Assembly: GCA_964568805.1 (NCBI GenBank) | Contig: CAZMRW010000007.1 | Location: 1-64,000 of the forward strand | Direction: 5' to 3' | DNA length: 64,000 nucleotides | From: CAZMRW01 sp964568805 | GTDB taxonomy: Bacteria; Pseudomonadota; Gammaproteobacteria; Methylococcales; Methylomonadaceae | Shown: in pieces, positions 27,733 through 36,105 of the stretch | Numbering within the stretch: the stretch's first letter is position 1 | How the letters are laid out: every line of letters begins with the position of its first letter | Notes under the pieces: model-generated | The model's input: the letters and a program-made list of their open reading frames with translations, nothing else | The model's database searches: none | Told to the model about the DNA's origin: nothing | Made by a program: the position numbers and the translations under genes

Positions 27733-28125
27733 TCAATTGAGGCCGCCCCGCCCGCCGGATTTTCCCGGTTCATGAAAGGATTTATAAATTTGAAGCGCCT
27801 CTTTTAACGAAACAATCGCACCATCCTTGTCACCGTCCCTGCTTTGGCGGCGGGCGTTTCCGATGGCTCTGGAACCGCGTTGCGCCTTGACTTCAAACGA
27901 GCCGCCAACGATGTTTTTAGAAGATTGCGCGGCTGCTTTCATATGTTCCTGAGCCGCGTCCAGCTCATTCGCCTCAAGCCCCTTCAGCGCCGCATCCAGG
28001 TGCGTGATGGTATTATTGATGGGTTGTGACAAGCCGGACTTTTCATCTACCGCATTCGCGCTGTGGCTGCCCAGACCTAATGACAGTACCAATAAACCAA
28101 CCATAAAGAATTGTTTTATATTCAT
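27733..28125 (-). CDS. Small secreted helical protein
   Basis: 130 residues with a clear Sec signal peptide (VGLLVLSLGLGSHSANA) and a helical body with Ala/Leu repeats (HLDAALKGLEANELDAAQEHM), like the helical repeats of small metal-binding periplasmic proteins such as SmbP, but it has far fewer histidines. The end is Gly-rich (GKSGGRGGLN). AGGAGGGT lies a few bases before the ATG. It is convergent with the multicopper oxidase; a metal-related role is only a guess. Confidence 0.65.
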   Translation of the reverse strand: MNIKQFFMVGLLVLSLGLGSHSANAVDEKSGLSQPINNTITHLDAALKGLEANELDAAQEHMKAAAQSSKNIVGGSFEVKAQRGSRAIGNARRQSRDGDKDGAIVSLKEALQIYKSFHEPGKSGGRGGLN

Positions 28126-28654
28126 CTGATCTACCCTCCTAATGTTAATTGTTTAAACCCTTCAGCAATCAAATACAAAAGAGTTGGGGTCTTTAAGCAG
28201 AATATCGTTGATTATGTGAGACTGATATTGAAGAAAATCGTTGTGTTATTTGTTTTTTATGACTCAATCTAAACAATTAAATTCGATTGAACAGAAAAAA
28301 TGTCTTTAATCTCATACACGAACTGGTGCTTGGGAGCCAGCTAGATTGCAGCCTTTAACGTCGGTCATCTGATTGCTTGCCACACGGTGCACTGCGTCCG
28401 GCTACGCCTTCCGGACCTAGGGCCAGGCGAAAACCGAGGCCGCGGATAGTGTAACGATACAGTACCATGGAGAAACAGAGATAAAACGGGCTGATTTGGG
28501 TTTAGGAGATTCGATACTGTATAAGGAGGGCGATAAATCGCAACCCTGTGTTTCGCATGATGCGTGCTTGGCAGCGGTATTTTAGGTAAACTGCGTTCAT
28601 TGAACTCTATACTTTCTTTTCGTTTGAAATGAATAAACAATCCTGCCCGTTACA
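28126..28654. other. Intergenic region
   Basis: About 530 bases. A short hairpin GTCCGG/CCGGAC with a nine-base loop lies near 28397-28417. The 91-codon minus-strand frame across its end has no family content and is judged to be chance. No other feature seen. Confidence 0.45.
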
Positions 28655-29350
28655 ATGCAGAACCGATCGATGAATTCCGTGACTATAAAGCTTTGGCACC
28701 GAAAACTTACCGTTGATGATGCGGATTATCAACACCATTGGACGGTCCTCGATGCGGATGAACGGAAACGGGCCGATGCAATCAAAAAGGAGGTTCTGCA
28801 CAGACGTTATGTGCGGGCGCAGGGACTCCTGAGATCCATCCTGTCCAAAGCCATCAATCAGCCGCCGGAACAACTCGTCATCCGCCGCATGGAGCATGGC
28901 AAGCCGTATCTTGCCGACTATCCTGATCTCGCCTTCAACCTGTCCCATACGGGAGACACTATGGTACTCGCTCTCGGCGAAAACTGTCGGCTGGGTATCG
29001 ATATAGAAACATGCAGGGCTAGAGCCAATTTTCCGGCACTGGTTGAAAAATGTTTTGCTGAAATTGAAGCAGCCTGGTGGCGCACATTGCCTGAGACCGA
29101 AAAAATCCGAGAGTTTTACCGTTTCTGGACCCGCAAGGAAGCCCTTGTCAAAGCGGACGGCCGCGGCATTGCCTTGGGCCTGAGCCGCTGCGTCATTAAC
29201 CCCGAAAATCCGGCGACATGGTTAAGCGTTCCTGCAAGTTGCGAACCGGCATCTTTATGGCACGTGCGCGACCTCGACATGGGCGAGGCTATTTGCGGCG
29301 CCCTGGTGGCCGATAAAGCCATTGCCGGAGTCACGCTGATATCAAGTTAA
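28655..29350 (+). CDS. 4'-phosphopantetheinyl transferase (Sfp type)
   Basis: Transfers the phosphopantetheine arm of CoA to carrier proteins. 231 residues, the Sfp/HetI length. FNLSHTGD, GIDIETC (the Mg-binding Asp/Glu) and FYRFWTRKEALVKADGRG (the WxxKEAxxK motif) are all present. The second ATG at 28670 is equally possible. No polyketide or non-ribosomal peptide synthase gene is in the window; the partner may be fatty-acid or secondary-metabolite carrier proteins elsewhere. The 230 bases after it hold nothing supported. Confidence 0.92.
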   Translation: MQNRSMNSVTIKLWHRKLTVDDADYQHHWTVLDADERKRADAIKKEVLHRRYVRAQGLLRSILSKAINQPPEQLVIRRMEHGKPYLADYPDLAFNLSHTGDTMVLALGENCRLGIDIETCRARANFPALVEKCFAEIEAAWWRTLPETEKIREFYRFWTRKEALVKADGRGIALGLSRCVINPENPATWLSVPASCEPASLWHVRDLDMGEAICGALVADKAIAGVTLISS

Positions 29351-29584
29351 TCCTGCCGGACATAAACCTTTAGCCGAGGATGATCGGTTGCATGACCATA
29401 GTGACGCACTTATTGAATGTCATGCCTTTAGCAAAAAACAATACGTCAGCGACATTCCGGGACGTTTAAAACCCTTTAGTTCCTTCAGTACCTTTATTTT
29501 TTCATTGCTGTTTCCAAAATTCAGGATGCTCAATGCCTTATCACGAATGGACGGAGCATCCCGAACTTTTGGATCATCGCCTTA

Positions 29585-30199
29585 TCACCGAGAGAACCTG
29601 TAACTCAAATAAATTATTACGGCACTGACTAAGAATGTAATCAGGAATCTTTTTATGCCGATATAAGACTCGTCATCTTCGATACCTACTGCAAAGGGAA
29701 TATGGGTATCGAGTTTTTTTTCCCCGTCGACGAGGGTCACGTGCGCCCGGTAATTTCCAGGGCCGAATTGACTGAAATCGACTGTGCCATCAACAGTACC
29801 CGATTTACTCGTGTCAGGGGGCCGGTAAAATATCCGCGTTCCCTCAGGTTCCTTGGTCACTTCAAACTCGATACTCACCTTACGCAGTTTTTTACCTTCA
29901 TAATCGAAGACAAGGTTTGTTACGCCCACATCCGGGATGGCCTTGCAATAATTTTTGTTGCCGGTAAATGTTGGAGTGTACGCCGAAAAGTGTATCCATT
30001 CATAGCCAACCTGAATCCTGCAAGGATCCGTTTCATCATCACTGCCACGATGCGCATAAGCCGACTGCGGCAACACGATGGAAACAAGCAGCGCCCATAA
30101 AATAACCCGGAAAGGTCGCGCCGCATGACTTAACAATGGTATCTCTTTACTGGTACCGCCTATTATTCGTCTGTTTGAACTGTTTTTATTCATAATCAA
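29585..30199 (-). CDS. Uncharacterised exported membrane-anchored protein
   Basis: 204 residues. An internal signal-like segment (about 32-49, ending PQSAYAHRG) is followed by a beta-rich domain with two cysteines (DPCRIQVGYEWIHFSAYTP and NKNYCKAIP), which may form a disulfide, and a C-terminal membrane helix (about 184-200). The mature domain would face the periplasm. I do not recognise a named family. The true start may be internal, closer to the hydrophobic segment. Confidence 0.6.
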   Translation of the reverse strand: MIMNKNSSNRRIIGGTSKEIPLLSHAARPFRVILWALLVSIVLPQSAYAHRGSDDETDPCRIQVGYEWIHFSAYTPTFTGNKNYCKAIPDVGVTNLVFDYEGKKLRKVSIEFEVTKEPEGTRIFYRPPDTSKSGTVDGTVDFSQFGPGNYRAHVTLVDGEKKLDTHIPFAVGIEDDESYIGIKRFLITFLVSAVIIYLSYRFSR

Positions 30200-30372
30200 A
30201 TTCTACGCATTATAAAATGGAAATCAATGCCGGCAGGGTGTTGAAAACCATACTGCCGGGCACTGCAAGCGGATGCGCCGCATATTATCAATGACGTCAA
30301 GGCATTGCTAACAGGCAGTTCATCCCGCTCTCTGCCGGTCGGGGTTCATTCAAGCCCCGCTTAAATGATTTA

Positions 30373-30699
30373 TTAAAAATAATCCCATGGGTACTCGGGA
30401 GATAAAATAGGCCGAAAACCGGACGGTAGCGGAAAAGGTGCGGTGATAAATTCATAAACGCCGACCAGTTCGCGGGAGACGGTCATACCCAATCCCATAG
30501 CAAGACCGATAGGAACACCGATCGCTCCCTGAGCTCTTGTTTCCTTGACAATATTGCCCGGTATCTCAAGAAAACCGCAGGTCATTCCCGCCAGGCCCCT
30601 TCCGAATTTCTGAGCAGAAGTGTGCGCATAGGCATTGGGAAACGAAAATAGCGTCAAAGCCGTAACAGCCGCTAATAGATAAATACGAAACTTTTTCAT
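30373..30699 (-). CDS. Exosortase system-associated protein, TIGR04073 family
   Basis: 108 residues with a Sec signal peptide (LLAAVTALTLFSFPNAYA). The mature part has FGRGLAGMTCGFLEIPGNI, two Gly-rich hydrophobic stretches, and ends VGVYEFITAPFPLPSGFRPI, the pattern of the TIGR04073 family found in genomes with exosortase/PEP-CTERM systems. The role is unknown. GAGGA lies before the ATG at 30699, so the longer frame to 30792 is not used. Confidence 0.8.
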   Translation of the reverse strand: MKKFRIYLLAAVTALTLFSFPNAYAHTSAQKFGRGLAGMTCGFLEIPGNIVKETRAQGAIGVPIGLAMGLGMTVSRELVGVYEFITAPFPLPSGFRPILSPEYPWDYF

Positions 30700-30899
30700 G
30701 TGCTGTCCTCTATTTTTTATTATATGGAAACGATATCTTAACCGATGATCATCGCACTTAGCATCGTATTTATGATCATTGCCGATCAACAACGCCCGAT
30801 TCCCCCATTACAGATTTTAGAGGCTTTGGGGCAAGCGGCATCTTGCAGTGGCTGCCGGACGCCGTCATGATCAAGTTAAAAAAGAGCGGAAAAACCTGG

Positions 30900-31670
30900 T
30901 TACTCGTTACCGGCCGGCTTTGCGTAAGCATTGTAGAATTGCTTGGCAGTTCTGCCGCTTTTTGTTGCCCGTTTTTGGGAAAATTCCAGAGCCGCTTTAT
31001 GTAAAGTCTCACGATCGCCATCGTAATCTGCAAAATAGCTGTCGACTATATCGAGATAGGTTCGAGTCGGCTGAGGATAAAACGCCAGCCATAAGCCAAA
31101 GCGGTCGGACAAGGAGATTTGTTCTTCAACCGCATCGGAATAATGCACCTCCCCGTCTACCAGGCGGGTATCCAGATTGTCGCGCAGGTATTCCGGCAAC
31201 AAATGGCGCCGGTTCGACGTGGCGTAAAGCAGCACATTTTCCGGCGGTAATTCGATCGAGCCTTCCAGGACGCTCTTGAGCGATTTGTACTGGCTATCGT
31301 CGGTTTCGAAAGACAGATCGTCGCAAAAGATGATAAAGCGGCGGGGATGCTCGCGGATTTCGTCAACTATCTCCGGCAGATAAATCAGATCCTGTTTATC
31401 GACTTCAATAACGCGTAAACCACGGTATTTATATTCATTCAGCAAAGCCTTGATCAAAGAAGATTTGCCGGTTCCCCGCGCCCCCCAAAGCAAGGCATTG
31501 TTGGCGGGTTCTTGCGCCAGAAACCGTTCCGTGTTGTCTATTAACTGCTGTTTTTGACTATCGATGCCCAGTAAATGGTCAAGGCGAATCGGGTCAAGCT
31601 GTATCACCGGACGCAAATACTCCTTGCGCTGCCGCCATATTGCCGCAAACGTCGTATTCCAATCAATCAT
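30900..31670 (-). CDS. DUF815 family AAA ATPase
   Basis: 256 residues. Walker A is LLWGARGTGKSSL (about 60-72), Walker B FIIFCDDLSFE, followed by LYATSNRRHLLPEY, the sensor region of AAA proteins. This matches the DUF815 ATPases that are widespread in proteobacteria and have no firm role. It follows bioA on the same strand by about 140 bases. Confidence 0.9.
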   Translation of the reverse strand: MIDWNTTFAAIWRQRKEYLRPVIQLDPIRLDHLLGIDSQKQQLIDNTERFLAQEPANNALLWGARGTGKSSLIKALLNEYKYRGLRVIEVDKQDLIYLPEIVDEIREHPRRFIIFCDDLSFETDDSQYKSLKSVLEGSIELPPENVLLYATSNRRHLLPEYLRDNLDTRLVDGEVHYSDAVEEQISLSDRFGLWLAFYPQPTRTYLDIVDSYFADYDGDRETLHKAALEFSQKRATKSGRTAKQFYNAYAKPAGNE

Positions 31671-31807
31671 GCTGGTCTACCTTAAATGAACTGAAAATGA
31701 TGGGAAAATCCATGCCGTGCTATAAATCCTGCGTACAGGGATGTCAATTAATCTGCTGAATCGGACAGCCAAGAGTTAACACTAATATGCTTCGATGCTT
31801 TATCTAT

Positions 31808-33103
31808 TTATAAAGACTTTATCGTCTTGGTTATAGCCGCCGTCAACTTTTCCAATTGCGCGTCGGTAATAATATAGGGAGGCATCGTATAAATGAGCCG
31901 GCCAAACGGCCGCAGCCAGATACCCAGATCAACCAATCTTTGCTGCACTTTGGCAACGGACACAGGCTCGGTCATTTCCACAACGCCGATAGCCCCCAGG
32001 GTTCTGACATCCGCCACGCCAGGAAGCTTCCTGCAATGCTGCAAACCGTCAATTAATAGGGCTTCGATAGCGGCTATGCGCCTTTCCCAGTCCGTTTCCC
32101 GTAACAGGTCGATATTGGCCGAGGCAATGGAGCAGGCCAGCGGGTTGGCCATAAAGGTAGGCCCGTGCATGAAACAACCTGCATCACCCGTCGAGATGAC
32201 TTCAGCTACGCGGGCCGTGCTGAGCGTCGCCGCAAAACTCAGATAGCCACCGGTCAACGCCTTGCCCAGGCAGAGTATATCGGGAGCAATACCGGCATGC
32301 TCGCACGCAAACATGCGGCCGGTTCGGCCGAAACCGGTGGCGATTTCATCGGCAATCAGCAGGACCTGATAGTCATTGCAGAGTTTACGCGCGGCGGCAA
32401 GGTACTCCGGATGATAAAACCACATGCCGCCAGCGCCCTGAACTATCGGTTCGAGAATCATCGCGGCGCATTGATCGGCATGGCGAGATAGGAGTTCTTC
32501 CAATGCCGTGATGTCTTCATTATTCCAGGAGTCCTGAAAACGGCTCGCCGGACGCGGAACAAAATGATGTTGCGTCAGAACATCCTGAAACAAATGATGC
32601 ATGCCGCTGACCGGGTCGCAGACCGACATCGCGCCGAAGGTATCGCCGTGATAACCGCCTCTCAGAGCGATGAACCGGCTCTTGCCGGGCCGCCCCTGCG
32701 CCTGCCAGTATTGTATCGCCATTTTCAGCGCAACTTCGACGCTAACCGAGCCGGAATCGCTGAAAAAAACATTACTCAGCCCGTCGGGAGCGAGACTCAA
32801 CAGGCGCCTGGCCAATTCTATCGCCGGCGCATGGGTAAGGCCTCCAAACATCACATGGGCCATCCGGCCAAGTTGCGCAGTCGCCGCCTCATTCAAGCGG
32901 GGATGGTTATAACCGTGTATCGCCGACCACCAGGAAGACATGCCGTCAACCAGCTCACGGCCGTCCGCCAGTTCAAGCTTGACGCCGGTTGCGGAGACCA
33001 CGGGATAAACAGGATCAGGCGCAGCCAGCGACGTATAGGGATGCCAGAGATGCTGCCGGTCGAAGTCCAGCCGTTCCGGCCAAGTCAAGGTTTTTTCGAT
33101 CAT
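31808..33103 (-). CDS. bioA: Adenosylmethionine-8-amino-7-oxononanoate aminotransferase
   Basis: PLP enzyme of biotin synthesis that makes 7,8-diaminopelargonate using S-adenosylmethionine as amino donor. 431 residues. DGMSSWWSAIHGYNHP near the N-terminus is diagnostic for BioA, ALRGGYHGDTFGAMSVCDP and the PLP lysine block CLGKALTGGYLS (about 280) are intact. Eleven bases separate it from the threonylcarbamoyl-AMP synthase gene upstream, so the two are probably cotranscribed. Other bio genes are not in the window. Confidence 0.95.
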   Translation of the reverse strand: MIEKTLTWPERLDFDRQHLWHPYTSLAAPDPVYPVVSATGVKLELADGRELVDGMSSWWSAIHGYNHPRLNEAATAQLGRMAHVMFGGLTHAPAIELARRLLSLAPDGLSNVFFSDSGSVSVEVALKMAIQYWQAQGRPGKSRFIALRGGYHGDTFGAMSVCDPVSGMHHLFQDVLTQHHFVPRPASRFQDSWNNEDITALEELLSRHADQCAAMILEPIVQGAGGMWFYHPEYLAAARKLCNDYQVLLIADEIATGFGRTGRMFACEHAGIAPDILCLGKALTGGYLSFAATLSTARVAEVISTGDAGCFMHGPTFMANPLACSIASANIDLLRETDWERRIAAIEALLIDGLQHCRKLPGVADVRTLGAIGVVEMTEPVSVAKVQQRLVDLGIWLRPFGRLIYTMPPYIITDAQLEKLTAAITKTIKSL

Positions 33104-33114
33104 CAGGATTGGGC

Positions 33115-34131
33115 TTATGCGCTCATTTGATTAAGCTCGGACAATCCATGCGCCGGTTGGGTCGCTTTGCCCAGCCTGTCAATGATCGCCCGCCATGCTT
33201 CCCCGTCAGGCGGCTGTTCAACCAGAATCAGATCCAGACCCTGATGGTCCAGTTCATGCAATGCAGCATAGAGGGCCTGCGCGTAATCATCGGCTTGCAA
33301 GGGCATTTTGATTAAATGCGTGTGCCTGCCCTCTTTTATCGCCTGACGATAAGCCAGTATGCCGATGCGTTTGCCCTGCTCGACCAATTGCCCGGCCAAC
33401 GCGGCTAATCGATCAGCGTTACAAAGCAGCGCCGGGGTAATGGGAGCATAATGAACGGTCATCATGCCCGGCGCACGTATCGCAGTTTGCTCCTGCTGCG
33501 CCTCCATTATCAGTTCGGTCTCAAGCAGCGCTTCAATCTGTTCGCGGGTTATTTTTCCGGGCCTGAGCAGTCTCGGTCGCAGTCCGCTTAGATCGATGAT
33601 GGTCGATTCCACGCCGACCTGACAGGACCCGCCATCGAGAATCAGATCGACGGCATCGCCCAGCTCTTCCTCGACATGGACCGCCCGGGTGGGACTGATG
33701 CGGCAGAACCGGTTGGCGGAGGGAGCTGCGATGCCGCCGCCGAATTTCCGCAACAAGCTCAAGGCCACCGGATGATCGGGTACGCGTAAACCGACGGTTT
33801 GCTGACCGCCGGTGACCACGAGAGGCACTTCGGGTTTTTTGTTCAGTATCATGGCCAAAGGCCCTGGCCAGAAGTGTTCGGCCAGCAGTTTTGCGGCGTC
33901 AGGCACATGCCGCGCCCAATCGGTCAACTGGTCACCGCCGGCGATATGAACGATCAGCGGGTGATCGGCAGGACGCCCCTTGGCTTTGAAGATACCACGC
34001 ACTGCCTCGGCATTAGCGGCATCAGCGCCCAGGCCATAGACGGTTTCGGTTGGAAATGCCACCAGGCGGCCCTGTCGGAGTAAATCGACTGCATAATCAA
34101 TGGCGGCTTCTTTTGCAATAATGGATTTCAT
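33115..34131 (-). CDS. L-threonylcarbamoyladenylate synthase, Sua5 type
   Basis: Makes threonylcarbamoyl-AMP for the t6A modification of tRNA. 338 residues, so it is the two-domain Sua5 form rather than short TsaC: the YrdC domain (about 1-205) has PTETVYGLGADA, KGRPADHPLIVHI and RVPDHPVALSL, and the C-terminal Sua5 domain (about 225-335) follows the hinge GMMTVHYAP. tsaE of the same pathway lies at 56104. Confidence 0.94.
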   Translation of the reverse strand: MKSIIAKEAAIDYAVDLLRQGRLVAFPTETVYGLGADAANAEAVRGIFKAKGRPADHPLIVHIAGGDQLTDWARHVPDAAKLLAEHFWPGPLAMILNKKPEVPLVVTGGQQTVGLRVPDHPVALSLLRKFGGGIAAPSANRFCRISPTRAVHVEEELGDAVDLILDGGSCQVGVESTIIDLSGLRPRLLRPGKITREQIEALLETELIMEAQQEQTAIRAPGMMTVHYAPITPALLCNADRLAALAGQLVEQGKRIGILAYRQAIKEGRHTHLIKMPLQADDYAQALYAALHELDHQGLDLILVEQPPDGEAWRAIIDRLGKATQPAHGLSELNQMSA

Positions 34132-34160
34132 GCCGTCATTTTAACAGAATGCTGCGCGGT

Positions 34161-34234
34161 AGGGCGGGTTAGACGCGCAAATTGCTGCTTTTTTTAGTTT
34201 TCAACCAGATTTTCCGCGCGTCGTAACCCGCCCT
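34161..34234. repeat. Inverted repeat next to the cassette cluster
   Basis: AGGGCGGGTTAGACGCGC (34161-34178) is repeated inverted at 34216-34234 with one extra base, around a T-rich loop of 37 bases. GGGCGGGTTA... elements of this type are common extragenic palindromes in gammaproteobacteria. It marks the boundary between the Sua5 gene and the accessory block. Confidence 0.75.
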
Positions 34235-34298
34235 TGTTTCTTAGTATTTATCTCATCTTTCATGAAGCACCTTTGGACAAAAATTGAGCGCTAATAAT

Positions 34299-34361
34299 GT
34301 CTAACAAACGGTTCAGATTGTGGTTAGCTTCGCTCACACAATCTAACCTTATTCGTTAGGC
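34299..34361 (-). other. attC recombination site (PIN cassette)
   Basis: 63 bases bounded by GTCTAAC (34299-34305) and GTTAGGC (34355-34361), which fit the integron core patterns RYYYAAC and GTTRRRY. Between them AGATTGTG (34315-34322) pairs with CACAATCT (34337-34344), and further partial pairing with unpaired bases runs out to the cores, as in attC hairpins. The stop codon of the minus-strand gene at 34356 lies inside the core, as is usual for cassette genes. Confidence 0.72.
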
Positions 34362-34532
34362 AATAGTTTTCTTTTGATGTGATTGTTCTTGGCGAACTAA
34401 CATGGCATTTGTACGTTTACGCCAAAACTCCAATTGCTCTTGTAAAGTCATGCCTGTTACTAATTTTGCAACATGCTCAGCACCGCGCCGTTTCAACAAC
34501 ACGCATTCAGGTTCACGAATCATCGCTGTCAT
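34356..34532 (-). CDS. Small protein paired with a PIN-domain toxin, possible antitoxin
   Basis: 58 residues from the ATG at 34532 (a second ATG at 34523 is also possible). Basic helical protein with GAEHVAKLVTGMTLQEQLEFWRKRT. It overlaps the end of the PIN gene by about 20 bases, so the two are coupled. Small genes next to PIN toxins are usually antitoxins, though antitoxin genes more often come first. The stop codon lies in the attC core, which marks this as the last gene of a cassette. Confidence 0.55.
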   Translation of the reverse strand: MTAMIREPECVLLKRRGAEHVAKLVTGMTLQEQLEFWRKRTNAMLVRQEQSHQKKTIA

Positions 34533-34974
34533 AACTGATAACCTCCAGTGGAGAATAAATGCCAATTTGGCCGTAGCCGTTGAGAGTATTCACTGCGTTA
34601 TATTTAGGAATCTTATCGAAATGGACGATATGCTTGAAATTCCAGCTTACAATAAGGTTGCATTGCGTTACCGTAGCAATTGCGACATGCAAAGCATCAT
34701 CGGCAGACTTCGGAGTAACAACACCTGAGTTGATATACTGCTGTTGAAGCAAAAGCATTTCTTGAGTGATTTGAGCAATTTCAGCAACTGTTTCGTAGCG
34801 GGCGAAAAAATCACGAATTCTCTTAGGTGCTGGTTCTATCTCCGCTTCAACAATTGCAGATGTGACGATCACAAACCGTCCTGCGTCTATTTCTGAAAAA
34901 AATTGCTTGGTTGGTTCAGCAAACTCTTCATCGAACACCCCACCGAAAACCGATGTATCTGCATAAATTCTCAT
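34513..34974 (-). CDS. PIN-domain protein, VapC-like toxin
   Basis: 153 residues. The PIN acidic residues are visible: D6 in RIYADTSVFGG, E in SAIVEAEIE (about 44), D in KSADDALHVA (about 90-91) and the C-terminal IVSWNFKHIV block. PIN toxins are Mg-dependent RNases that cut tRNA or rRNA. It forms the PIN cassette with the small gene that overlaps its end. Toxin-antitoxin pairs are common in chromosomal cassette arrays, where they may stabilise the array. Confidence 0.8.
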   Translation of the reverse strand: MRIYADTSVFGGVFDEEFAEPTKQFFSEIDAGRFVIVTSAIVEAEIEPAPKRIRDFFARYETVAEIAQITQEMLLLQQQYINSGVVTPKSADDALHVAIATVTQCNLIVSWNFKHIVHFDKIPKYNAVNTLNGYGQIGIYSPLEVISYDSDDS

Positions 34975-35145
34975 ATCTTGCTATTTGTGTTCTGTTGTTA
35001 CTTTGACTAATCAAAATATCAGGTAATGATAAAGCTGTTGCCCGACTGCTGGGCTGCCCCTAGTTTTCTTTATTCAAAATCAATGGATTCTGACCCCATT
35101 GATTCTCATTGATTCCAGCTTTATGCAGTCTGCGTTTATGGCCTT

Positions 35146-35152
35146 GTTGGAC
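35146..35152 (-). other. Single attC core (half site) after the phospholipase D-like gene
   Basis: On the minus strand GTCCAAC follows the gene stop by a few bases, as the first core of an attC would. No partner GTTRRRY core exists on that strand down to 34975. The gap contains a GGGTCAGAATCCATTG-like stretch (about 35080-35097) of the sort that accompanies small inserted elements, so the site may have been broken by an insertion. Confidence 0.4.
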
Positions 35153-35159
35153 CCCATTT

Positions 35160-35999
35160 TCATACGAGCGGAACCATCTCTGCATTCTCTACTGAGTCTG
35201 GCAAATGAGCGATTTCACCTGTCCTAATTGCAGACAAAAATTGACATACCATTTGTTCATCTAGCTTTCGCGAAGAAAAGTATTTGGCGCCATCGTCTGT
35301 TAATGAATACTGCCCGTTGCTTCCCATCATCCGCTTCGGTTTAGCTTCCAAATGTGCCCGAAACGCGTCCTTACCCTTGCTGCTGCGCCATAGAGTAAAT
35401 TCCTGATACGGCACGAGGTCTCCTATCTGGGCAACAATCAGAGCATGAAAGTAGCAATTCATTTCCTTTGATAGGGCATTAGGCGGAACTTTCAAACGCC
35501 ATAGCGTGCTCGCAGTTAGGGCTGGCTTCGACTCCTCGTTCCCGAGCGGACGTTGTATAGGTATCTTTATAATTCTTTCAATAAAATTATCCGTGATGCA
35601 CTCGGATTTTCTAGCAAGCTCAGCGATGAAGTCTCGGGCATCGGCAATTATATAGCTGTCTCTCAACAAGACCGCTGTTTCGATCAATCGGTCTTTCGAA
35701 CTTGCAGATAGGTTACACGATCCGACCAACAGGCAATTATCAAATATATAAAGTTTCGCGTGTAGATGCGGGCTTGAATAAAGCTGAACGCCCATGCTTT
35801 TAAGTCTTTGTAATTCCCGCGCCGAAGTCTGCCCACCTTGAATCGACTCATTGGAAGCGTCTACTATTAACAGGTCTCCGCTTGTGAAATGAAGTGAACT
35901 AGTATTTGACACATAGGCAACTGCGCATTGACGACGTCTACTCTTGGAAGACACGTCAGAAATTGTATCCCAGAGCCTAGCTCCGCTTAGAAAACTCAA
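35160..35999 (-). CDS. Phospholipase D-like (HKD) protein in a gene cassette
   Basis: 279 residues. One full HKD motif, HAKLYIFD (about 108-115), followed by LLVGSCNLS, the signature of single-domain PLD phosphodiesterases and PLD-type nucleases, which dimerise to build one active site. The rest has no recognised domain. TTG at 35999 is the likely start: AGGAGG lies 6-11 bases upstream and the frame has no ATG nearby; the site is 16 bases after the recombination point of the neighbouring attC. A nuclease role in defence is possible but not shown. Confidence 0.65.
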   Translation of the reverse strand: MSFLSGARLWDTISDVSSKSRRRQCAVAYVSNTSSLHFTSGDLLIVDASNESIQGGQTSARELQRLKSMGVQLYSSPHLHAKLYIFDNCLLVGSCNLSASSKDRLIETAVLLRDSYIIADARDFIAELARKSECITDNFIERIIKIPIQRPLGNEESKPALTASTLWRLKVPPNALSKEMNCYFHALIVAQIGDLVPYQEFTLWRSSKGKDAFRAHLEAKPKRMMGSNGQYSLTDDGAKYFSSRKLDEQMVCQFLSAIRTGEIAHLPDSVENAEMVPLV

Positions 36000-36014
36000 T
36001 GTCTTTCCTCCTAC

Positions 36015-36104
36015 GTCCAACGTTGTCGGTAACCCGCGCCGCCACTAGTGCTTCCGCGAAGCGCCGCATGCTTCCCCGGCGTCGGGTTCACCGACTTGTT
36101 GGGT
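36015..36104 (-). other. attC recombination site (314-residue protein cassette)
   Basis: 90 bases bounded by GTCCAAC (36015-36021) and GTTGGGT (36098-36104), both fitting the integron cores. The arms GTCGGTAACCCGCGCCG and CGGCGTCGGGTTCACCGAC pair with single-base bulges, as in attC stems. On the minus strand the site starts directly after the TAG of the upstream gene and leads into the ribosome site of the phospholipase D-like gene. Confidence 0.72.
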
Positions 36105-36105
36105 A

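Noticed and set aside
28365..28640. 91-codon minus-strand frame before the phosphopantetheinyl transferase gene
   Set aside because: Composition is unlike a protein (Pro/Arg/His-rich), it covers a hairpin, and the promoter of the next gene should lie there.
30700..30792. N-terminal extension of the TIGR04073 protein
   Set aside because: The signal peptide begins at the ATG at 30699, which has its own ribosome site.
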